Below are positions 43,963 through 55,486 of a stretch of DNA of 64,000 nt, piece after piece. The notes beneath the pieces are model-generated. The model saw nothing but the letters and a program-made list of their open reading frames with translations. It had not been told where the DNA came from and made no database searches. The stretch covers positions 44,502,556 to 44,566,555 of the forward strand of contig CM057006.1 in NCBI GenBank assembly GCA_029891345.1, written 5' to 3'. The stretch is from Dryococelus australis (Eukaryota > Arthropoda > Insecta > Phasmatodea > Phasmatidae). Position 1 is the stretch's first letter, and every line of letters starts with the position of its first letter. The translations under genes and the position numbers were made by a program.

Positions 43963-45158
43963 TAGATATTAAGATATAAAATTTGTTGGAATTATATACG
44001 GGGATTTGGATTTCGGATAGTATATATCTTCAGGGATATAAATTTTGATTGGCGGAATTTGTGAAATTATATTTAGTTGCAAATACGACAGGTTAATGGA
44101 TTCGGAAGTGTTCAAACTTCGCTGCACGAGAGGTGGGATTCAGGTAGGCATACAGACAGTCTTCAACTCAGGAAAAGACATGCACTCTGGTGAGGGGTAC
44201 TGGTGGGGTTGGGGTGGGTGCAGGGACCTCGGAAGCCATCTGCATCCCTGTATCCAGTATCCACAATCTTGCCTTAGTGTCGAAAAAAGACAATCGCCCG
44301 CTGATGGGTGAATGACATCCAGGGCCTTGCAGCCATGCATTTGGGGGGAAGGGTGCAGGGTGGCTGTCATTGTGGAGTCGGACCGGCCCTGTGGGGTGGA
44401 GGGTTGGGTGACTACAAGAAGGCAGCTCCCAATATGTACACAATTAGTCATTTGGCACCATCTTACATTAGTGCTGAAAGAATTGACAATCGCGAGCAGC
44501 CCAGCATAGCAGTCAAGCGTGGGGTGGAGGGTAAGGGGAGGGAGTTGTTGAAGGGAACTCTGGAATGAAGTGACCTCAGGTATCCAGCCTCCACCATCTT
44601 CAGTTGGTGATAGAAGCTTGGAGGAGACAGATGTGTACAGCTCTCTCTTCCGTCTTCATCGGACGGGTAGGCAGTTGGCGAACAACGAGGCTACAATCGG
44701 GGCTTACATCAACTACAGACTGGCGACCATCTCTAATGATAGCCACAATTAACATTTAAAATGTACCCATTTTAATATAAAAGTATTTTTATCGGGAAAT
44801 ATAAAAATTATTGTATGTTAAGTCAATATTGCGATACGTTTTTCAATTGTTGTGTTTGCTAGAAGAAAATCCCTAAAATACAGCTAGTGTTAACGAGTTT
44901 GCTCTATTTTTGGATATTTGTAGTTTGTTCGTCATTTTAAAAACTAATTTTCTCTTCGAGGAAGGTTGCGAATTTTTCTGTTAAATATATTAAGTGATGT
45001 GGGATTATGCTATATGCAAGTTTATTATTTTGAAACAAATCATTTGGGGTAAGGTTTTGTATCACTATATATTTTACTAATCAGAATAGAGGCACACTAT
45101 TGTGTCTGGTTTAAATCGTATTCAGAGTTTTTTTTTTGCCATCAGATGTCATTCTCCA
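43963..45158. other. Central spacer of the large inverted repeat
   Basis: About 44045-44760 is GC-richer than the arms. It has G-rich runs with quadruplex potential at 44194-44218 and degenerate internal repetition: CCAGTATCCACAATCTTGCC at 44250, GGCACCATCTTACATTAGTG at 44455 and CCAGCCTCCACCATCTTCAG at 44583. Open frames are short and no protein is recognised. Confidence 0.5.
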
Positions 45159-45645
45159 GGCTGAATTGTGTAATTTTTACGTGTTATTTATTCATACTGA
45201 CAAGCTGGATTTTGTTTAAAGACAGTAATTCGTCGTTATACTTGTCTCTTATATTATTAATTCATACATAGAACTCGTATAAATACTCTGCCTTGTATAA
45301 TATCATACTGGCTAGCTGAATTTCGTTTAGTGAGTTTGCACTTGTCGACACCATATGTTAAAATTCTCTCTCGTGTAAATTATATTTCTAAGTTCGAGAC
45401 TCACGTTATATTTAAGATTTATGTAATTTCACTTATTATTCACTTAGTCGTTTGAAATTTGCTATTCGATACGTACAATTTATTCTCACGTAGATCACTC
45501 TGAATTTCTCTGATGTTTTATTGCATTCAGAAAACAGATCATTTAGCATGTAAATTACATCTTTCAAAGTCGCCTATCTCCTATCACCTTCTACAAGCAA
45601 TACCCCCCCCCCCTTTCCCAAAAAAAGTATAAAATTTCCATTTAG

Positions 45646-45936
45646 GTGATACTTGTAAGTCATTTAAACACTATGAAATTCTCTCGTGTTTTAAGTATAC
45701 TCGAAAAAAATCGCCTATCTACCACCAACATCCCTCCAAACACCTCAAAATTAGAGAAATTAGAAGAAATGAGCCTTAGCCAACTCTTGCATTCAAATCT
45801 ACGCCTATATAAGACATTGCAACCCACCACTCTGGTCAGACACCTCCAGGGCACCACACCGTCAACATCGTACAGAGTTCCTGCTACCCCTCCCCCTATA
45901 AAGAAAGAAAGTCCCAAATCAAGAAAAAAAATCTAA
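45646..45936 (+). CDS. Hypothetical 96-codon frame in the right arm
   Basis: The frame starts within the inverted-repeat arm, but from about 45700 runs through sequence that the left arm lacks. It encodes a polar peptide with SKLEKLEEMSLSQLLHSNL and a P/K-rich end (TPPPIKKESPKSRKKI). Codon choice and lack of low complexity make it look more protein-like than other frames here. No family is recognised; it may be a captured exon or part of an element's own gene. Confidence 0.25.
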   Translation: MILVSHLNTMKFSRVLSILEKNRLSTTNIPPNTSKLEKLEEMSLSQLLHSNLRLYKTLQPTTLVRHLQGTTPSTSYRVPATPPPIKKESPKSRKKI

Positions 45937-46168
45937 TCCTATTAAAAGTTAACTCTTCTTGCCTAACCCCTTTTGATTAACCATTTCAATTAAATTTAAC
46001 CCTTTTTGATTAAAATTATCGGATTAAGGATTAATCTAATCAATGAAATCTATAATCCATCAATTATTCCCAATTAATCCCTGGTGAAATAGAACCCGCC
46101 TGCCGTAACTACTGATGGAGCAGTTTCAACTGACAATCAGTAATAATAACGGATTCCGATTTAGAGTG

Positions 46169-46494
46169 TACATAAGACATATATTAGCTGTATTATCGCA
46201 GTGAAGATTAAATAGAAAGATTATATAATTTATATATTCTGTATGGTACGAAAGCGCGTGTAAAATAAATTGTGTGAGTTATGAGAGAGATTGCTAACAG
46301 CAGTAATACGTTGAACTGGAGGAAACTGCACGTACTCTAGCCCATACTCGATAAGACACTTGCATGCTAAAAGTTCTCTTAACAAGAAGACACTAGAAAA
46401 ACACCCTTGACATAGGTTTCAAAATACAGCCAAAACTGCCCAAGAACAACGCTACACATCTGGTGGAGCAACATTTATTTATAACTATAAATAC
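46169..46494. other. Unassigned spacer
   Basis: AT-rich; no gene or shared repeat recognised. Confidence 0.4.
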
Positions 46495-46791
46495 TAGACA
46501 CATGCGAAATTCGCGTCATTATTTAAGGACAGGATGAACTCCAAGTTACCGTGCGTTCGACTGACTTCAGCCATTGACCGGAATTATGTCTGGCACGCAT
46601 GGAGAACTCTGGAGCCAATAATGTAAGTTCAGCGGTGGAGTGGCCAATATATTTCAAGGAAATCAAGGAGGTAGGTAACTTTGATTAAAGTGCAGCGGCA
46701 AATAAAACCACGAGCTGAGCTCCCTTATTTAAAAAGCAGTGCAGTCTATCCTCACATCGAAAAATAACACGAATTCTTCACGTCTGTTCTA
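46495..46791. mobile_element. Probable hAT-type MITE related to family E
   Basis: The left TAGACACATGCGAAATTCGC and right CGAATTCTTCACGTCTGTTCTA are inverted partners of the C/D/E type. The interior differs from the three clear E copies. No convincing 8-bp duplication was found. Confidence 0.5.
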
Positions 46792-47353
46792 ATTACGTAG
46801 AGCAGTTAGAAAAAAAAATCTTAAAATGACGACAAATGTGCAGCTTTAAAATAAATTCGCAATCTGAAATTAAAAAAAAAAATTTTAATTCAAAGAGCAT
46901 GGTAGTCTGGCTCCATAGTAAAAATCTAAGATTAAAATGTCTTCGAAATAGTTTTCTTTCACACTTGAATTAAAATGAAAAAAATAAATAAATTAGTTCA
47001 GCTCTGTTTGTTAGCGGTAGAATGTGATAAACCTTGATACTGAGGGATAAGCAGGCAAATAACGAAGAATCATTCAAATAGCTTGTTAGAGATCACCAGC
47101 GAATATTAATATAATGTTTCATAGTTAACTGCAAAAAAAAATAAAGTTTAAATCTCAGTACTCAAAGATAAGACGTAGCGTTTGTCTGGTTTATAGTCCC
47201 AAGGCGACGTCCCCTTACAAATCAAAATCTGGTGGAAAATTGCAAAAGAACCTCTCCTGGCACCATGAAATAAATAATACGCCTCTGTAAAATCATTGGG
47301 TTTGTAGCCGGAACACGCCGGAAACTCTTCAACTCGGAGTCTTGAGGTAAGAA
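46792..47353. other. Unassigned AT-rich spacer
   Basis: Contains several A runs; no gene or shared repeat recognised. Confidence 0.4.
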
Positions 47354-47783
47354 TAGTCTATTCGCAGTTTTTTTTTTCACACTTTTTGAATCAAACCTAT
47401 AAAAATCACCTTACGTATGACATGTTAAGTTATTTCCTATATATGCCATGTATGAAAAGCGTTTAATACCTCTCTTAACATAGAAGTAACTTATTTGTAG
47501 TTAAACTCAAGTTATACCTATATTTTATTTATAAATTATAATATTTAATTTATAATAAACTTGAATAAAAACAGTGAGAACAAATCTGTATTGGTAGCGC
47601 CTAGTAAGAATCAGTTATCATGCAAAACATTTGTACAAATGAGCGCGCACGAATTAGGTGCTTTGTCCTTTGGTGTAATTTTCTAGACTTAGTTAAGGTT
47701 AGTTTGCACTAGCCGGAGGAATGCCCTGGAATTATATATTTAGCAGGGTTTCAGAAAAGTGCGAAGTAACCGTGAATGGGTTA
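47354..47783 (+). mobile_element. Family B MITE, complete
   Basis: It runs from TAGTCTATTCGCAG and a T run to GTAACCGTGAATGGGTTA, about 430 bp. It aligns throughout with 54747-55163. The first and last 30-40 bp are imperfect inverted partners. It is followed by TA; the left flank is AA. It is non-coding. Confidence 0.88.
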
Positions 47784-49586
47784 TACCATCCCTGGGTACC
47801 GAGTCTTCTGTAGGCTCAAATACATAATTTCAACTTACTGATTTTGAAATAAGTATCCGTTGTGACTCTCTTCTTTTATTCCACGAACACGGCTGCGTCC
47901 TAAACGTACACTTTTGTAACTCTTTCGGGTCGACAAGCCAAGATAGTCCTTACCGACCACGTATAATCAGCTAAAACAATTATGACCCTCGAGGTGTTTC
48001 TTAAAATTCTTAAATTGTAAAAAATTTCACATAACAATGTAAAATCAAATAAACGAAATTAATATAGGGCTTAACTCCAAGCTGCGTTAAAATTAATGTG
48101 ATAAAATTATTACGTACTATCAGTATTGCCAACTTTGAAAAATTACAAAAGCGTATCAATTTAAATAAAATTACAGCCATGACAAACTGCACAAAATTAC
48201 GTGCCAAATTATATAAAACCATTAAAAACATACTTAAAACTTGAAATAACACATGCACATTAACAAATAGTTTAAACATAACAATTAACATATTAAATTT
48301 CATTAATATATAATAGTTATGTTGAAAATAAAATAATTCTGCCAATAGTAACGTCACAAAGAATAAATTGATATATTTATATGAAAAAATGAGCAAAATT
48401 AACATCTTGGAAAATAAATAATAGTGCCTTAATGCCCTGAAATATTATACGTTACATTAGTATGCGCTACACTTGCATAACGTGTCTGTGCGTCACCGGA
48501 AACCCTTAGTTAACGAAGTAATTATCCTTCGTGTCGTCAGCTTTTATTACTTCCTCTAGGAAATTATCCCGCTGCGTACTATCAAAAATCCAAAATAAAA
48601 GGAGAACGATAGAAAAGTTTTGCCCTCCTGTGCGTGTAATCTTGCGTTGTGTAGTTTTTCATGGGGGATGTATTTTAATTTGTGGTCAATGTGTGCTAAT
48701 AAGTGGTTATAACACGTTGTGGCCTCCAAACAATGTGTTTTTTCATGGTTTAATGTGAGCGCTCATTCGTTCGCAATAGTCTCCCACTTCGAATTTTGCA
48801 TATCTTAGCGCTCATTATTCTATGGGGTACATACATGTCGAATTTCTCATGCATATTTAATGGCCTTTCAGTAACGACCTTGAAAATACTCCAATAGGGC
48901 TGATAAATAAAAAAAACTTTTAAAATACATTTAAAATTGTTTTATGGATGATAACATGTATTAATAATGCTGCTCGGACTCTCTCAAACCCGTCATTAAT
49001 TTAATTATTTTAGCATTTTACTTTGGCGTAGCCAATCGAGAGTGCAGATAACTTGGACAGTAACTATCGCCTTGAAAATTCCAAAATTCTTATAAATAAT
49101 TAATAAAGACCTGGCATTCATCCAAAACATTTATCGACTCTTACATGACTGTATTGGCTAATCAGTCGCTTTTGTCGCATGGTAGGGTAACATTGCTGAT
49201 CTATACACATGAGGAAAAAGGGGGGGGGGGGGCGATTTCTGTATTCGATTCCCAGCCTCGTCCCTTGGAATTTCCAAAGTGGCTGGTGGATCTGGTTTGC
49301 AAGAGTAATGAAACTCCAAATTACTGCAGACTCATCCTACCCAGTTACTCCGTATGACAACAGAAAACATACCACTGAGGGAGGGAACTTAATTTTACGC
49401 GCTTGCAGGTGTGTGAATCCTTTTACACTAGACCCTTGAAGTGTGTAAAACTGCGTTTAGTTCTATTTGCGTTTTTTTTTCTCGATACGTTTTAGTTATA
49501 TACTGTGAAAAAATCATTTAATTTTAATCCTCTATGGTCCCATTATCTGCTTGTCGTAATTTAATTCCACATTTCGTTACTCGAGG
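47784..49586. other. AT-rich DNA without called genes
   Basis: The largest open frame is 131 codons on the minus strand (48010-48405). It gives a very hydrophobic, L/F/I-rich product because the strand is T-rich, and matches no family I know. A G tract lies at 49219-49231. Confidence 0.35.
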
Positions 49587-49616
49587 TTTTTTTTTTTTTT
49601 TTTTTTTTTTTCCCCC
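49587..49616. repeat. Poly-T tract followed by C run
   Basis: About 25 T, then CCCCCC. It could be the A tail of a reverse-strand retroelement, but no element body is recognised next to it. Confidence 0.8.
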
Positions 49617-51817
49617 CACTAGGAGCTATGAGAATACATTTGGGAAAAATATGCGCACAACGGAACCTTGTTCACATCATTTGTCAAACGACCCGCAAGG
49701 TCTTTAGCCATCCCAGCTTCGGTAGGGGGGAAAAAAAAGATTGAGCGCGAATTCGATTAAAGTGGTTTGGAGTCCATTGTAACCTTGGACGTCCCGTCTG
49801 CTTTAACCTTTGTGCATGACCGTTCGTCGCCAAATACAAACGTTGACTTCAGTCTCCCGAAAACTGAAATATTTTGAGTATTTTTGATACGCCGCCTGTC
49901 AACTGGAACGAACACATTGTCTTGACGACTTGACAACAAAGTAGCAATTAGTCCAGTCAATAGAGGAGTTGAGTCAGATAATAATGCACAGTAAAGGTTT
50001 ATTTTGCTACAAAATGATTTCTGGGTTGTTCGATATAAGATAATAAAAGTCCCCGTGAATTAGTCTAGAACTAAACTCAGGGGATAGTGGCCAAGATGAA
50101 GGAGGGGAGTAATTTTTGTATTTTTATTGTTTCACTGAAGTTCTATGTGACGCATAATTTCAATTTCAACAGGGTATCTTTTTCTTTTCTTAACTTTAAT
50201 ATGAAAAGTAAAAAATGAAAATTGCTGTATTTTGTGAATCAATTTCAAATATTAACTGTCAAAAATGTTTTCGATAATTGCACCAATGAGCAAAATACTT
50301 ATTTTCAGCTCTTTTTTAATGTGCTAAACAGACTCAACTTACACAAAGTTAGAAGATCTAAATTTTAGAGATTTTTTACGCCAACCACTTTGAATACTAT
50401 GACAATCTGCTGTAATGAATAAAACAAAAAAAATCAACCGACACAGTGTGATGATGAAAACGAGAACTCAAAGAAACGTTAATATAAGGGTGCTCTTCTA
50501 CAATGAATTTAAATCTGAAAAAAAAAAAAAAAAAAAAAAAAACCCCCCTTCCGAAGGTTTCTCTAAGTGTTTCTGTCGTGTTTTATATTTCTTTTTTTAT
50601 TTTATTATTTCCCATAAACATCCTTCGGTTGTTGCTTACTAAGCTGCAATGTGAAACTAAGATCTATATCAGCTCACAGAACAAATATTACGCCGAGCTC
50701 TTACTTTCAGCTTCAAAACGTAAAACGGTCGCAGTTATGTTGCCAACATAACAAGATTCGTCAACACACATCAACAAGATGGAAATCTGCTAATTCAGAT
50801 ATTGGCTACACTGATGAGAGAATCTCGGGAACCTATCTTCAAGGTAAACATTGTCTAGGCAACCCCATTTGTATTAAGTTTATTTCCTACTGTTCATCCA
50901 GTTGGAAAGTGGGACAGATTATTCCGGGGCTCGACTTCCAATTCTTTCTAAAATTAGGCATTGAAGACTGGCAATCCTAATTTGTTCAAACAGCTTTATG
51001 TTTTCAACGTTCAAGTCGAAAATCGACGATCTCGTCTCGGTAAGCATAACACCGTACAAGTCACATAGCGTCAAGTGGAAAAGGGCAGTGACTGTGCAAC
51101 TCTCAAGTGAAGTTACCAAATTGTCTTGTAATTTGCTATATATTAAAAATGAAATTATACTTCTAGCCATCTCGTAATTACAAACTGATCGAACGCATTT
51201 CGGTTGTTCCCAGTTTATATTGTTTAAACAAAAATAAATTTCCATTGTATTTTTGGTGTTAGTAACACGGCTGCGACCCGAAAAAAGTAGTGGATCGGAA
51301 GGACCTATGATGTAGTGTCACCCCCTCCCCCTCCGCCCCTTCCAACAAACTTCCTGGTCCATTTCACGATAGCAGCAATGTTGATCTGCAATGCCGTGGC
51401 GTTTTGCGTAGCATTTCATCAATTCTTGGCACCAAATGTAAGTTTATTTGCGCATGATTTTCACATTCGCCGTGGACTCTGTGACACTTGGGGGGGGACT
51501 AAACCAGAGTGTGACTCGGGCTAAGAAAATCTGACCCTGCCCGTGAGGACAACGACTGCAGGGAAAATAGCTTTATTGTTTTCTAATTTTTGTATCGTGA
51601 TTTCACAAGAAAGAGTTCTATTTGTCAACAGGCGTTTTCGTGAATACGTTCCGTTTGTACAACTACGGAAATGAACACAATGGATTGTGCGTATATGATG
51701 TTAAGCATAAAAGAACATCAGATTGTAATACGATCAATTCGGGACTCCTTTGGTCGACAGCCAGCCTATAATATTTTAGCTGAATGTTATTTCATCTAAA
51801 ATAAATACTTCTTGACC
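49617..51817. other. AT-rich DNA without called genes
   Basis: About 2.2 kb. An A run of about 25 followed by CCCCCC lies at 50518-50548, in the same homopolymer-pair pattern as at 49587. Open frames of up to 109 codons (50651-50980) have no recognisable domain. Confidence 0.35.
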
Positions 51818-52297
51818 GGTTAACACTTTGTAGACCATGCTCGAGTGTAGCTCCAGCAAAGCTAATTTAGAATTTTTTTTTTGTTCAAAACAAAACTCGC
51901 GTGGATGTACAGTCTATGTTCGGCTAGTGTTTAACACGACCTCACAAGAACACCACAGCGCAGTAAATGATATTGCTAACGATAGAATTAATTTTTTGTT
52001 TAGCCCCACAAAGGGACGTGATTGATTGTAAACCCTGTTATACGATAAAAGAAATCTTCGATTTGGTCAATATCATATCAGCTCTCCATTGCTTGATGGA
52101 CGGCCAGTAATGAACGCTGTAAAGTACAGGGTAATGTCAGGTGTGTTTTATGGACCAATAGGACGATGGGGAGTTCTAAACACACACACACACACACACA
52201 CACCAACAGGACCGGTATTCTTGCAGTAGTTGATATACGTGACTCACTTTAAATGTGTATTAAGTGTCAGTAAATGTGTGCAGAACTCAATGTGTAA
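51818..52297 (-). mobile_element. Family K element, reverse orientation
   Basis: The reverse complement aligns with 12234-12672. The conserved core GATATTGCTAACGATAGAAT is present, but the TATA-like box is altered to CTAAACAAAAAAT and the AATAAA is lost. A CA microsatellite at 52180-52203 expanded inside it. The left end carries TTAACAC. It is a more decayed copy than the one at 12.2 kb. Confidence 0.6.
52180..52203. repeat. CA microsatellite
   Basis: About 11-12 CA units inside the family K copy; the other K copy has only TGTGTGT there. Confidence 0.95.
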
Positions 52298-52341
52298 AAA
52301 AAAAAACGCAAAAAGGAAAGGTGATTCGATCGCAGCTGATA

Positions 52342-52739
52342 AAGACTGCTCACGATAAAGTGAGCACTTTTGAAATCAAACTTTAAAAAATGGCACTGCC
52401 TCTACCAGCATATAATTCCAGCTAGTAAAGTTGGCAACGACGGAGAGAAATTAGTTATATTCCTTAACGTGCAATTAAAAGTGTTAGGTAAACACTTGCA
52501 AATACTAAAATGATTAATTTTGCTTTCTATCTTTTTTAATGAATGCAAATGTAAGAATTTGTAAATTTGTAAAACCTTAACTTTTTTAGTAACCCACAAT
52601 TTCGCGTGACCAACGCATGAATAAAGAGATCAGACCTGCGTTAACGTTGATTTTGCATATAGTGAAAAGGTACGCAACGTGCATACAAGTAGATCGTAAG
52701 CAGAGCTTTAAGAGTGCTCAGTTTACCGTGAACAGCCTA
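52342..52739 (-). mobile_element. Family A MITE, complete, reverse orientation
   Basis: It runs from AAGACTGCTCACGATAAAGT to TTTACCGTGAACAGCCTA, flanked by TA (52340-52341 and 52740-52741). It is 398 bp. The right TA is shared with the family B element that follows at once. Confidence 0.9.
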
Positions 52740-52741
52740 TA

Positions 52742-53055
52742 TGATCCATTCATGGTTACTTCACGCTTTTATGAAGCCCTGCTAAAGTTCTACTTCCAGG
52801 ATATTCCTCCGCCTCGTGCAAGCCAAGCTTAACTAAGTCTGGAAAATGACACCAGGGTACAACGCGCCGCTTTCCTGCGCACTCAGTTCTAATATTATTT
52901 TACACGAGGACTATTTATTACTAGCCGCTACCAACACAAATATTTCCTCACTGTTTTTATTCGTGTTTATTATAAAAGAACTACTATAATGTATAAATAA
53001 AATATAGGTAAAACTTCAATTTTACGAAAAAATAAACTACGTCTGTATTTACAGA
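52742..53055 (-). mobile_element. Family B MITE, far end missing
   Basis: TGATCCATTCATGGTTACTT, then GAAGCCCTGCTAAAGTTCTA and GATATTCCTCCGCCTCGTGC, is the reverse complement of the right end of family B. Similarity runs to about 53055 (ATAAACTACGTCTG). The other terminus is not seen. Confidence 0.82.
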
Positions 53056-53114
53056 GGTATGAAATGCTTGATACATGACACATTTAGGAAGTAACTAAAT
53101 ACTTAATACATGGG

Positions 53115-53396
53115 CAAGGACCCGCAAAATACGCGTTATTATTTGTTATCAGGCTAAACTTCACAGTACCTTATATACTGGAGCGAACGTCGTTTCTCCA
53201 TTGGCTGCTGCATGGTTGTAAAGGCACTCCCTTCCAGACTGAACTGCGCGTGATTGGGGCACACAGCTGTGAAGTGTCCGTTTACTGGCGCAGAGGTACC
53301 CAGGGCGTGCCAAGCAAAGCATGGTCCAGTGACAAACACATTTCAAAGGTAAACGTTTTTAAAGTTAAATAATAACACGAATTTTGCAGGTCTCTA
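53115..53396. mobile_element. Family E hAT-type MITE with perfect duplication
   Basis: It starts CAAGGACCCGCAAAATACGC and ends ACGAATTTTGCAGGTCTCTA. A perfect 8-bp duplication TACATGGG lies at 53107-53114 and 53397-53404. It is 282 bp, non-coding, and carries ATTGGCTGCTGCATGG. Confidence 0.94.
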
Positions 53397-53573
53397 TACA
53401 TGGGGGGAGATTTTTTTCGAAAGGTTCGTGTTAAAACGTCCAAAGAAGCCATGAATGGATTGTACTTGCAAATACACGTATAAGGGAGAAGGCAAATTAG
53501 TTATGCCGGTTCTTGTCGACGACATGAAATGTAGTACAGTAAACTGCAAGGCGAGGAGACTTCGGCCGTGTCC

Positions 53574-54173
53574 GAACTCAGGTATATACTCGCGTACTTG
53601 CATCCTTGCATTTTTCACCTACGCTTGGCACCAAACTTGATGAATTCGGATAGGTAGTCTTGTTGGGTTCGGTGCCAGTTATTAGCCAGCTGACCACTTG
53701 AAATGTTCATTTATTCCGACTAAGAATTTGATAATTGCCGAATGTTAAATGAAGTATTAAATAATATTTAAATTCGATTAACATCAACATTTATTGTCTT
53801 GTATTATTGTATGTAAGTGCAGTTTGGATAGCTTTTTTTTTTTATCTTAACTTCTGTAGGTTAGGAACATAGGCCTAATACGAATTTATTGCTTAAACCT
53901 TTTTTTAAGGTGAAACTTGAAATAATTATTTACTCAGTTAAAAAGTCTATGTCTACGAAGTAGTAATATTGCCCTATTAAACTTTAAATCAAAATATTAT
54001 GTCGTAAATCAATTTTAACCTACAAATTGCTTCTCAAAATGGCGGCACATTTTTCGCAAGTATGCGAGAAGTATACAACTACGTTTACTTGTATACTTCA
54101 CTTGCAGTTTGGAAAGCGCTTACGACGTCACTTCCGGGGACAGTATGTACTTCGGGCGAACTCGGACACAGCC
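53574..54173 (+). mobile_element. Family G (PIF/Harbinger-like) MITE, complete
   Basis: It starts GGCCGTGTCCGAACTCAGGT and ends GAACTCGGACACAGCC. The 3-bp flanks are TTC on both sides (53571-53573 and 54174-54176). Terminal GGCCGTGTCCGA with a 3-bp duplication fits PIF/Harbinger. It is 600 bp with no transposase or Myb-like frame. It contains an AAAATGGCGGC motif near 54037. It is the reference for the interrupted copy at 29529-33407. Confidence 0.85.
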
Positions 54174-54746
54174 TTCGTATCGCCGCGAAGGTATCCTGCC
54201 AGGCGATGACCAAACGCGTGAAAAGTACTCGACCACGTGTTCGCTAGGGCGGGAGTTAGGGTTTTTGAATGTGCGCGATGGTCGGACTGAAGAGATTGGA
54301 TGGGGGTGTGAATTGCGGCAGTGGGGTTGGGGGGGGGCTACATGCCACCCCCCACACACGCTACCAGGCCGGGCGACCGCTGTAGAAAGGGTCCGCGGGA
54401 GGGAGGGGGGTGATACGCTCCGCGTCAACAACCCCGCACAACAAAAGCAACTTGTTGAAATTCGAGAGAGAGACCCCACCCCCCCCCCCCCCCCTCGCGG
54501 GGCACGGCGGCAAATCGGCCTCGGCGAAGGGGCGCGCGGCTTGAAAGGGCTTTACGAAGGGTCGGTGCGTGCGGGGTAGTGTCGGCCAAGGAGTGAGGAT
54601 AATCCGTGTGAATGAACTGCAGCGTGCGATAAGACAAAACAAGAGACGAGGGCGCGTGATGCAACATTACATCCTCGCGTTTTTACCTGGACACTACACA
54701 CAGCAAAAAATTCATTTTTTCTCTACAAACATATTTTTGCAAACTA
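54174..54746. other. GC-rich single-copy block
   Basis: GC- and G-rich, with G runs near 54326 and a C run at 54478-54493. Open frames of up to 156 codons (54109-54579) begin within the G element and have no recognisable domain, so no gene is called. From about 54700 the sequence becomes AT-rich. Confidence 0.35.
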
Positions 54747-55163
54747 TAGCCTATGCGCAGTTTCTCAACACTTTTTGAACAAACCTTTCAAAAATCACCC
54801 CATATATTATGTATTTAGTTATTTCCCAAATATGTCATGTATCAAGCGTTTTATACCTCTTTAAACACAGACTTATCATATTTTTCATTAAACCGAAGTT
54901 TTACCTATACTTTATTTATACATTGTAATATTTATTTTATAATGAACACCAATGAAAACAGTGAGAAATAATCTGTATTGGTAGCGCCTAGTAATAAATA
55001 GTTCTCATTCAAATTACAACTGAGTGCGCAGAAAGCGGCGCGTTGTCCTGTAGTGAAATTTTCCAGACTTGGTTAAGCTTAGCTTGCACGAGGCGGAGGA
55101 ATATCGTGTAAGTAGATCTTTAGCAGGGCTTCAGAAATGTGTGAAGTAACCGTGAATGGATTA
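54747..55163 (+). mobile_element. Family B MITE, complete
   Basis: It is 417 bp from TAGCCTATGCGCAGTTTCTC to GTAACCGTGAATGGATTA, with TA at 54745-54746 and 55164-55165. It aligns throughout with 47354-47783. TA flanks and inverted ends suggest a Tc1/mariner-type mechanism. It is non-coding. Confidence 0.9.
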
Positions 55164-55486
55164 TAATTGCCAAAGACTTTCTTTTGACCTTGACGCCGAA
55201 ATATAGTAAACGAAAAGCACATTATTTTAGAAGACGTACAAAATTTGATTATATAACTTAGTGTCTATAATCAACGTTAAGTCTACAACATTTGCCGGTT
55301 AAAATTCAACATTAGTTTTACACATTCCGCACTAAGGTTTAGTGAAATTTGTTCCAATCTTATTTGTAGTTTTACAAAAATATATGTGGCAACTACATTG
55401 CAAAAAAATTTTGATTTTGCACAAGGAATTGTTTGGCAACTGGTTGCCAAAGATATTTTTGTAACACTGCAAATAATGTAGACTAA
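55164..55486. other. Unassigned AT-rich spacer
   Basis: Short GGCAACTGGTTGCC palindrome near 55434. No gene or shared repeat recognised. Confidence 0.4.

Larger units (their letters stand above)
41999..46168. repeat. Large inverted repeat, about 4.2 kb across
   Basis: The left arm is 41999-42055 plus 43342-43962, split by a 1.29-kb insertion. The right arm is 45159-45690 plus about 45990-46168, with about 300 bp not present on the left. Outer tips pair as CACTCTTAATCGG with CCGATTTAGAGTG, followed by GTCAGTTGAAACTGCTCCAT. Inner parts pair through CGACAAGTGCAAACTCACTA. Arms are diverged by roughly a fifth, so the structure is old. It could be a transposon with very long inverted ends or a local inverted duplication. 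Confidence 0.88.

Noticed and set aside
46495-46791. Fourth clear family E element
   Set aside because: The ends fit the clan, but the interior differs and no 8-bp duplication is found; kept only as a probable relative.
54109-54579. 156-codon open frame
   Set aside because: It begins in the end of a G element and crosses G- and C-homopolymers; the opposite strand is equally open, as expected in GC-rich DNA.
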